64,000 bases of DNA. Source: Isoetes taiwanensis (Eukaryota > Streptophyta > Lycopodiopsida > Isoetales > Isoetaceae). Shown piece after piece: positions 44,430-53,839 of this stretch. Numbering within the stretch: the stretch's first letter is position 1; each line of letters begins with the position of its first letter. The DNA lies in the NCBI GenBank assembly GCA_021234155.1, contig JAJEKV010000222.1, forward strand, positions 62,001-126,000. Direction: 5' to 3'. A program made the position numbers and the translations under genes. The notes below the pieces were generated by a model. It was not told the DNA's origin and did not search any database. It saw only the letters and a list, made by a program, of their open reading frames with translations.

Positions 44430-44569
44430 ACGCCCAGATAGGGAATTTGAACGCCTATTACAAGGGTTTTTCCTCCCACATGGGGTGTTTTTTCGTCCCA
44501 GTGGTAGAGACACATTGTATAGAGCTTTTGTGGTTTTCTTTTGTGTTTGGATACTATCTGATATATTTT

Positions 44570-44635
44570 ATCGTGACCGTCTCATAGGCCAGTTGACCTC
44601 CGTGGACGTTAAAATATACTTCCTTCATTCCTTCC
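44570..44635 (+). mobile_element. LINE 3' end: hairpin plus (TTCC)n tail
   Basis: ATCGTGACCGTCTCATAGGC folds onto GCC..ACCTCCGTGGACGTT-type sequence (44,570-44,610). AAAATATACTTCC and TTCC-rich sequence follow and stop at the target duplication. The hairpin resembles 24,963-24,997 and 19,653-19,687. Because the LINE ends here, the hairpin is a 3' UTR structure and probably what the reverse transcriptase recognises. Confidence 0.65.
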
Positions 44636-45960
44636 TTCCCTTGGACTCTGTTTTATCCACTGACCACATACCCTAATGTGTCTCCATTCCTTAGAGGATT
44701 ATTAGTCGCATGGGAGTACTGTACAATCTTTGTTTCATTTTCACCATCTTACGCACACTAGCACTACTGCAAGTTGTTGGTGGATCCCATTGGATGGTGG
44801 TCCTCTAGTATCTTCAGTCCACCCATTGACGCAGCGTCGATGGAGATCAACAGATGTGTATATGATATCTGATTGGTATAATAATCAAAGGCTGTTTCTG
44901 ACATGGGAAGAGTTTAGAGCTAAGTTCCTCCTTTTAAGGTGAGATCGGGCTATTTGGCAGAAGATATCTTCAATTCTTCCTCCAATAGCACAAGTGGAAG
45001 ACCCTCAGCCTTGGGTAGTTCATGAGCGTGCGAACGCAGATAGGTTGGTAAATTCCATGTACAAGGTCTTGCTTGCTGCGGATGTCTTGCCTCCTTCATC
45101 CAAGTGGCCTTTGGTCATTCCTAGAGATCGACAGAAAGCAGTATGGAAATGGGTGTGGGATAAACTACTCCATCCCAAAGTATCTGTTTTATGATTTCAA
45201 GTCATACATCGTTGTCTGCGCGTTAATATTCTGGTGCACAGATTTTGTCCAGAGTTATCTGCACTTTGTCCCTTATCTGCACAGAGGGATGAGACAATTG
45301 AGCATTGTTTCTTCCTGTGTAGACATGTCAGACATGTTTGGTTGTGGCGTCAAGGCCTCTTTTCTTGCAATTTGAATAGCCAACAGGTGTTATTAGCAGT
45401 CTATCCAAGTGGTTGGGAAATTTGGCAAAAAGGGCGTTTCATTTGGCTTCTACATAGATCATCTGGTCCATTTGGAAAAGAGGGAATCTTCTCATATTCA
45501 AAGATCTTGCTTGTTCAGATGCACAGGTCCTTCCAATGAATTGTCAAAGCATTCAGGTGCTCATCAATTGCTAATGAGGTGAAGAGCCATATTTGGGAGC
45601 ACTATCTTCAGATTCACACTTACTCATGAGATTTTGCTTACTCCACATATTGTTTAGATGTTGTATTTGAGTGGGGTGGCACTGCTCTGGTGGACATTCT
45701 CTCCACTGAGTTTTTAGTCCCCATTGTACTTTGTAACTTTCTTTGGATAATAAAGGCTCAAGTCCTTAAGTAAAAAGATATGAAACTCATTGGTGAACTA
45801 ATATTTGAAGTTGTTGATATATAAGCTAGTGTTTGTAGCATCTTATTTATTGAATATAATGTATTAAGAGAGTTGATGACACAAATCATCTTTTGAGATA
45901 AATTAGTTTGGTTTAACACATCAATTTCTTCCATGGGTATCAGAGCAAAGTTGAGATAAA

Positions 45961-46937
45961 ATGGCAAGCAAGTTTGGTGCAGGACTGCTAAATGCAATTG
46001 ACATTTTTAAGGGAGACTCTGGGTTTCAAGTCTGGAAGGAGAAGATGAAGCATGTGATACAAGTAGAGGACTTGTGGGACCTAATAGAACCAAATGAAGT
46101 AACTGGAAATATGAGGAATACTGCAGGCAGAACTATAGCTGTTGCAGAAGAAGGAAGTGGATCTTTAAATGAAGAAACTGTAGGAATGCAGCCACAAGAG
46201 GTGAGCATGACTTCAAGGGGAATGGTGTATACAGATAGTGCAAAGGTGAGAGAAGCACAAAGAATTATTATGAGCAAGGTGAGCTCAAGTATAGTCCTAA
46301 AGCTAAGAGGTATGAACCCTAGTCAAATGTGGAATTGCATGCTTCTCACTTATAAAGAACAAACTTCATCACAATTATACGTGCTGGAAAGTGAATTAAG
46401 GAGGCTAAAATTTCATGATAAGGATAATGTCAATGAGTTTTTTCCAATCTTTGACAATATTATTGCTGACCTATAGAGGCTTCAGGAGTTCTTTATACAC
46501 AGCAACTGCAGGTTTTAAAAATTTCAAGAGCAGTAGCCAGTCTTGGAAGTGTAGCCATATTCATAAGCACCATAGCCAAAACAAGGATGGATGCTGAAAG
46601 AATGCTGAAAACAGAAATAGAGCAGAGTAAGGTTATCGAAGATAAGGAAGCTTCCCAAATTCTATTTGCAAAAGGTAAAGGCAACGAAGAAAATAGGAAA
46701 AGAGGTAAGCTTGGCCCCTGTTATAACTGCAATCAGTATGGGCGCTTGAAAATTGACTGTCCTTCAATGACCAAAGAGATTAATTGCTATAATTGTGGGG
46801 GGAGGGGACACTATGCATCAAATTGTTCATCTCCTAAAATTGCATCAAGTGGGAGAGAAAAAGAAGGAAGGGGAAATTTAGCAGCTAGGGGAGAGGAAGG
46901 GGAAGATTCAAAAACACAAGCTCAGAAGCAAATATAG
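45961..46937 (+). pseudogene. Copia gag with two CCHC zinc knuckles
   Basis: From ATG 45,961 the frame reads MASKFGAGLLNAIDIFKGDS, FQVWKEKMKHVI and later MSKVSSSIVLKLRGMNPSQMW, the gag polyprotein fold of plant copia elements. A stop at 46,474 and a frame change precede 46,587-46,937, which has CYNCNQYGRLKIDC (one knuckle with the His replaced by Lys or Leu) and CYNCGGRGHYASNC (an intact C-X2-C-X4-H-X4-C knuckle). The protein packages element RNA. The breaks make this copy non-functional. Confidence 0.75.
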
Positions 46938-47039
46938 TAGAGGTAGTGCTACTTGAAGAAGATAGTACAGGAGAGGAGGATGAGGTAAGAAAGCACAAAG
47001 TTTCAACTCAAAAATACTGAAAGAGAAGAAAAGAAGCCA

Positions 47040-47868
47040 AGGTGGATATATTCAAGTAGGTAATGCTGACTTGCAAAAAATTGAAGATGTTGGAATTTTA
47101 GAACTGTTTGATTTGAATGGAAGAATAGTAAATTTGCAAAATGTGCTATGTGTTCCTAGTTTGATTTGGAATTTGATTTCTATATCCTAACTAGTTGATA
47201 TTGGATTGAAAGTTGTGTTTGAACAAACTCATTGTAGGATCTTTGAAGGCAATGAATTGAAGTTTCTGGGAAGAAGAGTTGGTAATCTCTTTGGCATAAA
47301 TTCTCGGTCCATTCGAAGTGTTAATTTGACCACAATTCCAAATGTAGCAACTTCGCATGAAAGACTTGGACACACAAATTGAAAAATATTGAATTCATGA
47401 TAAAGCAAGGATTAATAGAATCCGCTGACAAGAAAATGGAAAATGATACATGCAGGGGTTGTATACTGGGAAAACATTCAAGATTACCATTCTCAAAGGC
47501 AAAGGGGAAAGCAAATGTAAATTTGGGACTAGTTCATATAGACCGATGTGGTCCATTGAATGTAAGAGGAATAACTGGAAAAAGATACTTCATAATCTTT
47601 GCAGATTATTATAGCAGGAAAACTAGATTGTACTGCTTGAGGACAAAGGATCTTGCATTTGAAGCTTTTAAGACCTTTGCAGCAGAAGTGGAGCGAGAAA
47701 CAGGAAAGAAGATAAAATGCATTCGATCTGATCGAGGAGATGAGTATACGTCTGGTAAGTTTATAAAGTATTGCATTGAAAGAGGCATTAGAGGACAATA
47801 TACTTGCAGCTACACACCTCAATTAATGGGGTGGCAGAAAGGAAAAACAAGACAATCTTAAATAAAAA
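47040..47868 (+). pseudogene. Copia protease end, GAG-pre-integrase and integrase core
   Basis: 47,085-47,190 reads DVGILELFDLNGRIVNLQNV and LCVPSLIWNLISIS, the segment between protease and GAG-pre-integrase. 47,379-47,861 reads DTCRGCILGKHSRLPF (zinc-binding CXXC), then GLVHIDRCGPLNVRGITGKR and FADYYSRKT (first catalytic Asp region), and IRSDRGDEYTSGKF (second catalytic Asp). A frame change leads to NGVAERKNKTIL (third catalytic region, Glu). The frame ends in the inserted tail at 47,868. Confidence 0.8.
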
Positions 47869-47950
47869 GAGCTTTTTCTTTTGTGCGGGAGCCCAGGAGA
47901 GGAAGGAAGGAAGGAAGGAAGGTACTTTTATCGTCCACGGAGGGAGCGCG
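47869..47950 (-). mobile_element. Truncated 3'-tail hairpin with (CCTT)n in the copia integrase
   Basis: On the minus strand, CTCCGTGGACGATAAAAGTA is followed by five CCTTCC-type units (47,929-47,900). Only half of the hairpin is present. It marks another retroelement 3' end and the point where copia coding stops. Confidence 0.5.
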
Positions 47951-48430
47951 GGGGGTTCAATAAAAAAAGCGTTCATCTTAGTGACAGTCTAGTGGTAAAG
48001 ACATTACTAACTATCATTGGATGCTGGAAAAAAAAAAGGACGGGACAAACAATAGTGGGGATCTGATGGTGGTCGACTATTGCATCTATCTATCGCATAG
48101 GCACAAACCACAAAGCAATAGTGTGGGTTCAACTCCTGCATGTTTTCAAACTATCTGCTTGAATTGATACATCAAGTAGTCCTAGCAATTTTAACCTTCA
48201 AGCGAGCGAAATTAGAAGGATTAATGCCTTAATAATGAGTCTAACTGCACATAGTTAACCAAAAAGAAATGATCCAGAAGTTAGCTTCCTAATTGGAAAT
48301 TTATTACCGTTGGACGTTATAGTGGATCTAATTGAATAGGTTAGGATCCAAAGAAATGTTTGCGACGGTCTTGGCCAACTCGATAAATTTAGTTCCTTTG
48401 TTGCAAGATCTAGGCAACAATCCTATATAT
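47951..48430 (+). repeat. Dispersed repeat R1, copy 2, SINE-like
   Basis: Matches 22,825-23,262. It contains 'gtctagtggtaaag' (47,986-48,000; box A-like) and 'gtgggttcaactcctgc' (48,123-48,139; box B-like, cf. GGTTCRANNCC). The boxes are about 130 bases apart, wider than in a tRNA, but each is a good match. It ends in a TATATCCTTCC-type microsatellite (48,424-48,465). Confidence 0.5.
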
Positions 48431-49750
48431 CCTTCCTATATTCCTTCCTATATATAAGATTATTAAAAAAAAAACGGTTACAAAAATGGCAATTTCGAAT
48501 TATTTTGCGGCGCCTGAAAATCCATTTCCAGGTGTTTGGCGATAATGTTGGGGCAGAGTCGAGAGGAGGGCGGACGGAATAGCGGCTTGGAAGAAGCCAG
48601 CTCTAGGCTTTAGGATATGGATGGGGATATGGAGGATCGGAAGGATCCTTTCCAGCTATTGATATGAATGCTTTTTCATAGATATGAACTGAGATAGTGT
48701 TGTATGGGTTTACAATAGTGTATCAGATAAAACTGAACTATTAGTATTGTTTATCTTCAATCGGGCTTCATGTACCAAGATACATGCCTTCTCTGTATCT
48801 GTGGTGACAAATGTATCTGCTCTTGCAAATTTATCTTATTCTACATGCATGACGATGCATGTAACTGGTCGGATTGTGTCATAAGGGACATATTTTTACA
48901 TGAAATGGGCTATCTTTCTTACCAATGTGGGCAGGAATTTGCTGCAGGGATATATGGCACAGACTGAATTCCTAAAAAGAGAAGGCAGATATGCTGCCCT
49001 TTGTAACTACCTATTTCTGATATTGTTGGGTCGGATAGATGAGTTCGAACTATCATTTTGGATATGTTCATTTGTGCCATCTTTCATATTTCAAGGATAT
49101 TTTTCTAAATTTATTCACATTGGGTTAGGCCTAAAACTGCTAATGGTTGCTTGGCACACCATCTTAATCATGCGACCTAAGATATCTGATCTCTTGAGCC
49201 TTAGCGCTACCTTTGTTTGAGATACCAAATGTGGTGAACTGACATAGTGTTGTATGGTCTTACAATAGTGTATCAGATAAAACTGAACTATTAGTATTGT
49301 TTATCTTCAATCGGGCTTCATTTACAAAGATACATGCCTTTTCTGCATCTATGGTGATAAAGGAAACAGAGGTGAAAATATAAAGGTTTTTGTAACAGAG
49401 AGTTGGTTGCTTTTAGAACCTGGATTTTCTGGCTTTAAATGCATAAGGGCCATAGTTTTACATGAGATGGGGTATCTTTCTTGTGTGCCCTTGCAAATTT
49501 ATCTTGACTTAGACTTCATCTACGAAAACACATGGCTTTTCTACATGCATGATGATACAGGTAACTAGTTGGATTGTGTAGCTTTGAGTCCATAAGGGAC
49601 ATATTTTTACACGAAATCGGCTATCTTTCTTGCCACCCGCAGACTGAATTCCTAAAAAGAGAAGGCAGATATGCTGCCCTTTGTAACTACCTATTTCTGA
49701 TGTTGTTGGATCGGATAGATGACTTCGAACTGTCATTTTAGATATGCTGT
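48431..49750 (+). repeat. Non-coding; internally duplicated segments
   Basis: 48,684-48,770 and 49,238-49,325 are near-identical (tgttgtatggkyttacaata...). 48,959-49,065 and 49,640-49,738 are also near-identical ('agactgaattcctaaaaaga'...). The two pairs have different offsets (about 555 and 680), so a duplication was followed by insertion. No convincing gene; 49,741-49,960 holds nothing recognised. Confidence 0.65.
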
Positions 49751-49959
49751 AAAAACAGAAAATTATGCTTTGTATCCTTAAGAGGTTTCCATTTGTGTAT
49801 TGTACTGATAGTATTCAGAACATCAATGTCTATGAAGAAAGGAAAGTTGTTCTACATTGTCAAACAGACATATTGATCTTCATTCAGAATGTCTATCTCA
49901 ATGTTTTAACTGCCACAGCTTCGTGAATATTCTGGATATTGCTGGATCTCTAAAACCCA

Positions 49960-50285
49960 AATGGTCAAGAATGAAGTTTCGGTGTTGAATGCTTCATGTC
50001 TCTGTAAATCCTAAAAGTTTTGTGAACACTTTTATGCCTGTCATACAGAGTTTCACTAACAGGAGGATCTCTAACAACATCATCATCATTGTGCAGCACC
50101 ATAAATGGAACAAACAGATCTTCAGACTTTTTTTCTATGTATGAAGCAACACGCAAAAGTTCTGGCACTATGTCAACTCTTGGATTTCCTACATATCTGC
50201 CTGGATTACTCCTACCAATTTCCCTCTTTATAGAATGCCGAATACATATATGCACCAACTCTTTTGGTGGCTTCGTCAAACATGT
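49960..50285 (-). pseudogene. Monoglyceride lipase-like (alpha/beta hydrolase) fragment
   Basis: The minus strand reads NPGRYVGNPRVDIVPELLRV, ASYIEKKSEDLFVPFMVLHN and DDDVVRDPPVSETLYDRH, then KTFRIYRDMKH. This matches the C-terminal third of plant monoacylglycerol lipases (…PF.VLHG..D.VTDP..S..LY…), with the catalytic Asp and His positions. The nucleophile-serine part is absent. The fragment ends at about 150 bases from the Helitron helicase region, which suggests capture by a Helitron. Confidence 0.65.
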
Positions 50286-50440
50286 GAAAATTTGAAGGAC
50301 ACGCCAACATGGTTCTGTTACAAAAGATAATCCAATCTAGAATCTTAATTGTTGAAACTCCAAATTACACGTTTGAAATGATTTCTTTAAACAACAAACT
50401 AAAACATGAGTTGATCTATCCTTAGAAGGGAAAAAAATCG

Positions 50441-51710
50441 TTGAGAATAGGGAAAGAATTAATCTTTATATATGGAAAAGCAGGCACTGGAAAAACGTAT
50501 GTCCTTAATGCCATATGTTCCTACGTACGAGGATTAAATCAAATAATTCTGCGATGTGCCACCATAACATTAGCATCCCTACAATATCCTGCTGGCAGAA
50601 CTGCACACTCTATTTCAAATAGCTATTGTCGATAACAATATCAGAATCCATTCACTGCTCAATCCACAATCATCAAGAGCCACATTGATCAATACTGCAG
50701 CAGCAATCATATGGGATGAGTTCCCTATGGCAAACAAAACAGTCATAGAAGCAGTTGACACCCTTCTACAGAACATAACAAATGTAGCAAGTCCATTCGG
50801 AGGAAAAATGTTCATAGCAGCTGGAGACTTTAGACAGATCGCACCCGTCACTAAACGAGGAGGTAAAACAGCAACAATAAATGCATCTGTAATATCCTCC
50901 CACCTTTGGCAATATTTCAAAATTCTAAAGCTTAATGAACCTGATGATATCGGAGAAGGCCGTTTACTAAATGACATCCCATTAACACTATTTAAGACAA
51001 CAATTGACATACAAGACGCCATTAACTTCTTATATAACACATACATATTACTAACACCTACGATATGTGAAAAACGAGTGTTTCTATCTCCAACGAACAT
51101 CCCCGTCGACGATTTCAATATTAAATACATACAAATGATTCTAGAAAGTTCAAGAAGCTATTTCAGCGTTGATAGACTTACTGAAAATGACCAGACCATT
51201 GAAGACCATCCAATGGCAACAACAGACTTCCTCAATGGCTTCAAACATCCAGCGCTTCCACAACACGAACTCCAACTAAAAGTCAACACCATATGCCACA
51301 TCACAAAGACACTAGACAAAGACAGAGGACTCGTCAAGAATGCAAGAGTCATGGTATGCTCAATGCACGCTAGATTCGTGACCGTCAAACTCTTAACAGG
51401 CCAACCACAGCAAATAGGAAACATACACCCCATATCCCGAGTTGACTTCTTCCACCAACCAGACAACTGGCCCTGGACAATCTACAGACGACAACTACCC
51501 TTTCGACCCGCATACGCAAATTCTACAGTTGTTTAGGACTCACCCTCGACAAAATAGTCCTCGACCTCCGTACTGAAGTCTTCACACATGGATAACTATA
51601 CACAGCACTCACCCGCATACGAAAAAAAGAAGATGTCCTCATCCTTCTGGACGAATCAAACACAAGCAAGACTACAACAAATGTCGTCTACAAAGAACTC
51701 CTTCCATAAA
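50441..51710 (+). pseudogene. Helitron PIF1-like helicase
   Basis: Walker A is FIYGKAGTGKTYVLNAI (50,470). RCATITLASLQYPAGRTAHS follows, then a frame change at about 50,620. Walker B is AAIIWDEFPMAN (50,700), and motif III AAGDFRQIAPV (50,817). FLSPTNIPVDDFN (51,083) and NARVMV (51,340) continue the helicase, and the last motif LYTALTRIRKKEDVLILL (51,596-51,650) is in a frame after 51,536. The length and order match the C-terminal helicase of plant Helitrons. The Rep/HUH nuclease part is not seen upstream, so this is a truncated, broken copy. Confidence 0.8.
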
Positions 51711-51732
51711 CAAGGTACGCACCTCTTCCTCC

Positions 51733-51759
51733 AAAAAAAAAAAAAAAAAAAAAAAAAAA
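51733..51759 (+). repeat. Run of 27 A
   Basis: It directly follows the helicase region by about 25 bases. It could be a retroposon poly(A) tail or slippage product. Confidence 0.8.
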
Positions 51760-51774
51760 CACTGCATCCATCTC

Positions 51775-51931
51775 ACGCCCAAGGTGTAGACGGAGTACCG
51801 ATACCGCCAAAGGTCGATGCTCCCTCTACACCATGGGCACCGCACCGACGGTCGCACCTGGGTTCAACTCCCAGGGGTGCAGAAAGCGCCGGCTCCGCCG
51901 GCGCCAAATTCTTGTATATATATACAAGAAA
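51775..51931 (+). repeat. tRNA-like segment and two adjacent palindromes
   Basis: 'cacctgggttcaactcccag' (51,855-51,874) is a T-arm-like box B. It is followed by GCGCCGGC-TCC-GCCGGCGC (51,886-51,904) and a 22-base perfect palindrome centred on TATATA (51,909-51,930). No complete cloverleaf could be drawn, so it is more likely SINE-derived than a tRNA gene. Confidence 0.4.
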
Positions 51932-51979
51932 TTTAATGCGTCCTACGGTGCATGTTTGAGTTTTAGCATGTTCCTACTG

Positions 51980-52620
51980 CAAGTTCTTGTAAAAGAATCT
52001 CTTGAGAACACTCTAATTCATAGATTCTCTAAGATTCTACCAAGGTTCTCTTAGATTCCCTTAGATTCATTTAGGTTTTATGAGATTGCCCTAGGTTCCC
52101 TTACATTGCATGAGATTCAAAGAGATTCTATAAAGATTCCCTTAGATACTCTAAGATTTCATCAACATTTTCTTAGATTCCCTTAGATTTTATGAAGATT
52201 CCTTTAGATCCCCCAGATTTTAAGAAATTCCCTTAGGCTTGTAAATATTTTCCTAGATTCTCTTACATTTTATAAGATTTTATTATATTCTATTAGATTC
52301 TTCTGTATTCCTTTACATTCTAGAACTTTTTAGAACATTCTAAGACTTTCTGGAACATTCTAAGACTTTCAATATATTTTAGAATTTTTCGACAGTATTT
52401 CCCTAGATTTTCTTACATTCTCGTAGATTCCCCTACATTCTAGAACATTCTAAAACTTATTAGAATAATTTGGAACTTTCTGGAAGAATTTTCTTAGGTT
52501 CCTCCTAGATTCTCTTATGTTCTAGAACTTTCTAGAAGATTCTAGAACTTTCTAGAGCCTTCCAGAACATTCTAGAACCTTCTTGAACTAGCTAGAATGT
52601 TATAGTCTATTTTATCTTAA
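51980..52620 (+). repeat. Degenerate simple-sequence arrays
   Basis: 51,990-52,300 repeats 'ttcccttagattc'-like units. 52,310-52,600 repeats a decamer of the type TTCTAGAACA with many variants. No coding capacity. Confidence 0.65.
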
Positions 52621-52663
52621 TGGGAATATTACCCTTAAGTATATTTGAAACATAAATTTTTAT

Positions 52664-52765
52664 GGAATTAATGCTTGGTCTAGTGGTTAGAATGGGGGGC
52701 TGGGGGGGTCAATGGCCAGGGTTCGAATGCCCCACACAACATAAAAATTTTAAAAGCCTTTTCCT
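52664..52765 (+). repeat. tRNA-derived SINE head
   Basis: TGGTCTAGTGGTTAGAATGG (52,675-52,694) matches a tRNA D-arm/box A. CCAGGGTTCGAATGCCCC (52,716-52,733) matches a T-arm/box B about 35 bases on, near the spacing in a tRNA. The stems do not pair well and no acceptor stem forms, so this is a SINE rather than a tRNA gene. The body probably includes the following repeats. Confidence 0.6.
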
Positions 52766-52844
52766 AAGGGATGAGCATTCAACTTGGGCCGTAGGATCTT
52801 GGACCCGATCAAGGGTCGAGATCTCACCACGTGACAATAATTAA

Positions 52845-53200
52845 AGCAACATGAGCCATAGGATCTATTATATATAATTCCCAAAGTCATGTGCACCGTA
52901 GGATATGTGCCAGGCCACGTGAGCCGTAAGATCTTGGATCGACGATCAGGACCGAATCAACCTAGACCGCGGATCGATTACATATAATTCCCAAAGCCAT
53001 GTGCGCCGTAGGATGTGTCCCAAAGCAACGTGAGCCGTAGGATCTCGGACCGACGATCAGGATCAAATCAACTTGGACCGTAGGATCGCCTACATATAAG
53101 CTACAAACAAACTCCCAAGCCATCTGCGCCGTACCAAACTTCCCAAAGCCACGTGAGCCGTAGGATCTCGGATCAACGGTCGGATTGAGCGTTACAAACA
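52845..53200 (+). repeat. Tandem repeat of about 110-125 bp
   Basis: Each unit has 'acgtgagccgtaggatct' followed by 'cgacgatcaggat' and 'cccaaagccatgtgcgccgt'. Starts are near 52,916, 53,027 and 53,150, with a diverged unit from 52,849. 'gccgtaggatc' recurs eight or more times. Confidence 0.7.
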
Positions 53201-53222
53201 TAAGAACATATATATGTTATGA

Positions 53223-53341
53223 TATGATATATATCAAATTTTTGGAGCTCACAATGGAAGAATACATCAAAAATAATGCTTACAACTTGAATGGGCTTGA
53301 AATGGGTTCAGTGTCTCATTGCAAAAGTGGCCACGATCATA
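53223..53341 (+). repeat. Dispersed repeat R2, copy 2
   Basis: Matches 23,263-23,400. It lacks about 20 bases around 'gtctggtataatgggcatg'. It adjoins the PPR fragment directly. Confidence 0.75.
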
Positions 53342-53716
53342 AGCCTGGAGATCAGCTTTGATTATCTGAGCATATATGTATTTTCCAGCTCGCAGACCAG
53401 CATGAACATGCATTAAGACACTTATGTAAGTAACATGGTTTGGCATCAAGCCATCCTGCTGCATCCCATTAAAAATTCTAATAGCATAATAGCCTTCTCC
53501 ATATTGTGCATATCCTGGTATCATTGTCGTCCATGGTGAGACATCTCTAACTGGCATTCTTTCAAACACATGGCATGCTTCTAAAACACTTCCACACTTG
53601 ACATATATATTGATTAGAGCATTGCATACTGAGGTACTTGGACTGGAGGTTACATTCATAATATGAGCATGGATATGTCTTCCTTCTGTGATAGCTCCTT
53701 TTTCAAAACATGTTTG
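53342..53716 (-). pseudogene. PLS-type pentatricopeptide-repeat fragment
   Basis: The minus strand reads TCFEKGAITEGRHIHAHIMN, CNALINIYVKCGSVLEACHV, FERMPVRDVSPWTTMIPGYA, RIFNGMQQDGLMPNHVTYIS, VLMH and GKYIYAQIIKADL: about three repeats in the P-L-S order. Such proteins bind organellar RNA for editing or processing. The fragment is open throughout but lacks the start, most repeats and any E/DYW end, and breaks at the junction with a dispersed repeat. It is therefore a transposed piece. Expansion of this family is typical of land plants. Confidence 0.75.
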
Positions 53717-53839
53717 CAAAAGGAAAAAACAGACATAAAAAAACAGATGAAAACTATGCTGAACATTCAAAATTCGAACAGGTGCTTTTACTGTCCCAGA
53801 CTTACAAAGTAAAGTTACATCATTCCTAAATCCATGCAT

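Larger units (their letters stand above)
43150..44635 (+). mobile_element. Non-LTR retrotransposon nested in the L1, 5'-truncated
   Basis: A 14-base duplication ttcccttggactct flanks it (43,136-43,149 and 44,636-44,649). The insert begins inside the reverse transcriptase (YIDKLETCMQEH...), contains the catalytic YVDD (IKQLLYVDDVGLLSHT, about 43,220), and after a single stop (43,374) continues as a 338-codon frame to 44,429. Its 3' end is a hairpin followed by a TTCC-rich tail. Confidence 0.8.
42830..45775 (+). mobile_element. 5'-truncated L1-type LINE, interrupted by a second LINE
   Basis: 15-base target duplications flank it. The left part (42,880-43,140) reads, across a shift, NFIWGG and EKCMLPKHFGDLGMINFF, the region after the reverse transcriptase in plant L1 elements. 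The right part (44,700-45,540) reads TWEEFRAKFLL, VWKWVWDKLLHPKV and, in another frame, CPLSAQRDETIEHCFFLC and RHVRHVW, the zf-RVT zinc-binding module. A 3' UTR with AATAAAGG and a short A-rich end (45,770-45,775) precedes the right duplication. Coding is interrupted between 43,150 and 44,635 by another insertion and by stops. Confidence 0.8.
45791..47868 (+). mobile_element. Copia-type retrotransposon, 5' part only
   Basis: The end of the 5' LTR (…caatttcttcca) is followed by GGTATCAGAGC (45,936-45,946), a Met-tRNA primer site, and gag starts at 45,961. The pol frame breaks off within integrase at about 47,868, where a hairpin/microsatellite insertion begins. No 3' LTR is in view. Its 5' LTR was split by the L1 at 42,830-45,775. 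Confidence 0.75.

Noticed and set aside
48770-49220. Two overlapping open frames (65 and 106 codons) in the duplicated region
   Set aside because: The duplicated counterpart at 49.3-49.75 kb does not preserve the frames, so coding is unlikely.
51840-51885. tRNA gene around the GGGTTCAACTCC string
   Set aside because: Only the T-arm is convincing; no D-arm or acceptor stem could be drawn.
52664-52765. tRNA gene
   Set aside because: Box A and box B are good, but stems do not pair and there is no acceptor stem. SINE is the better reading.
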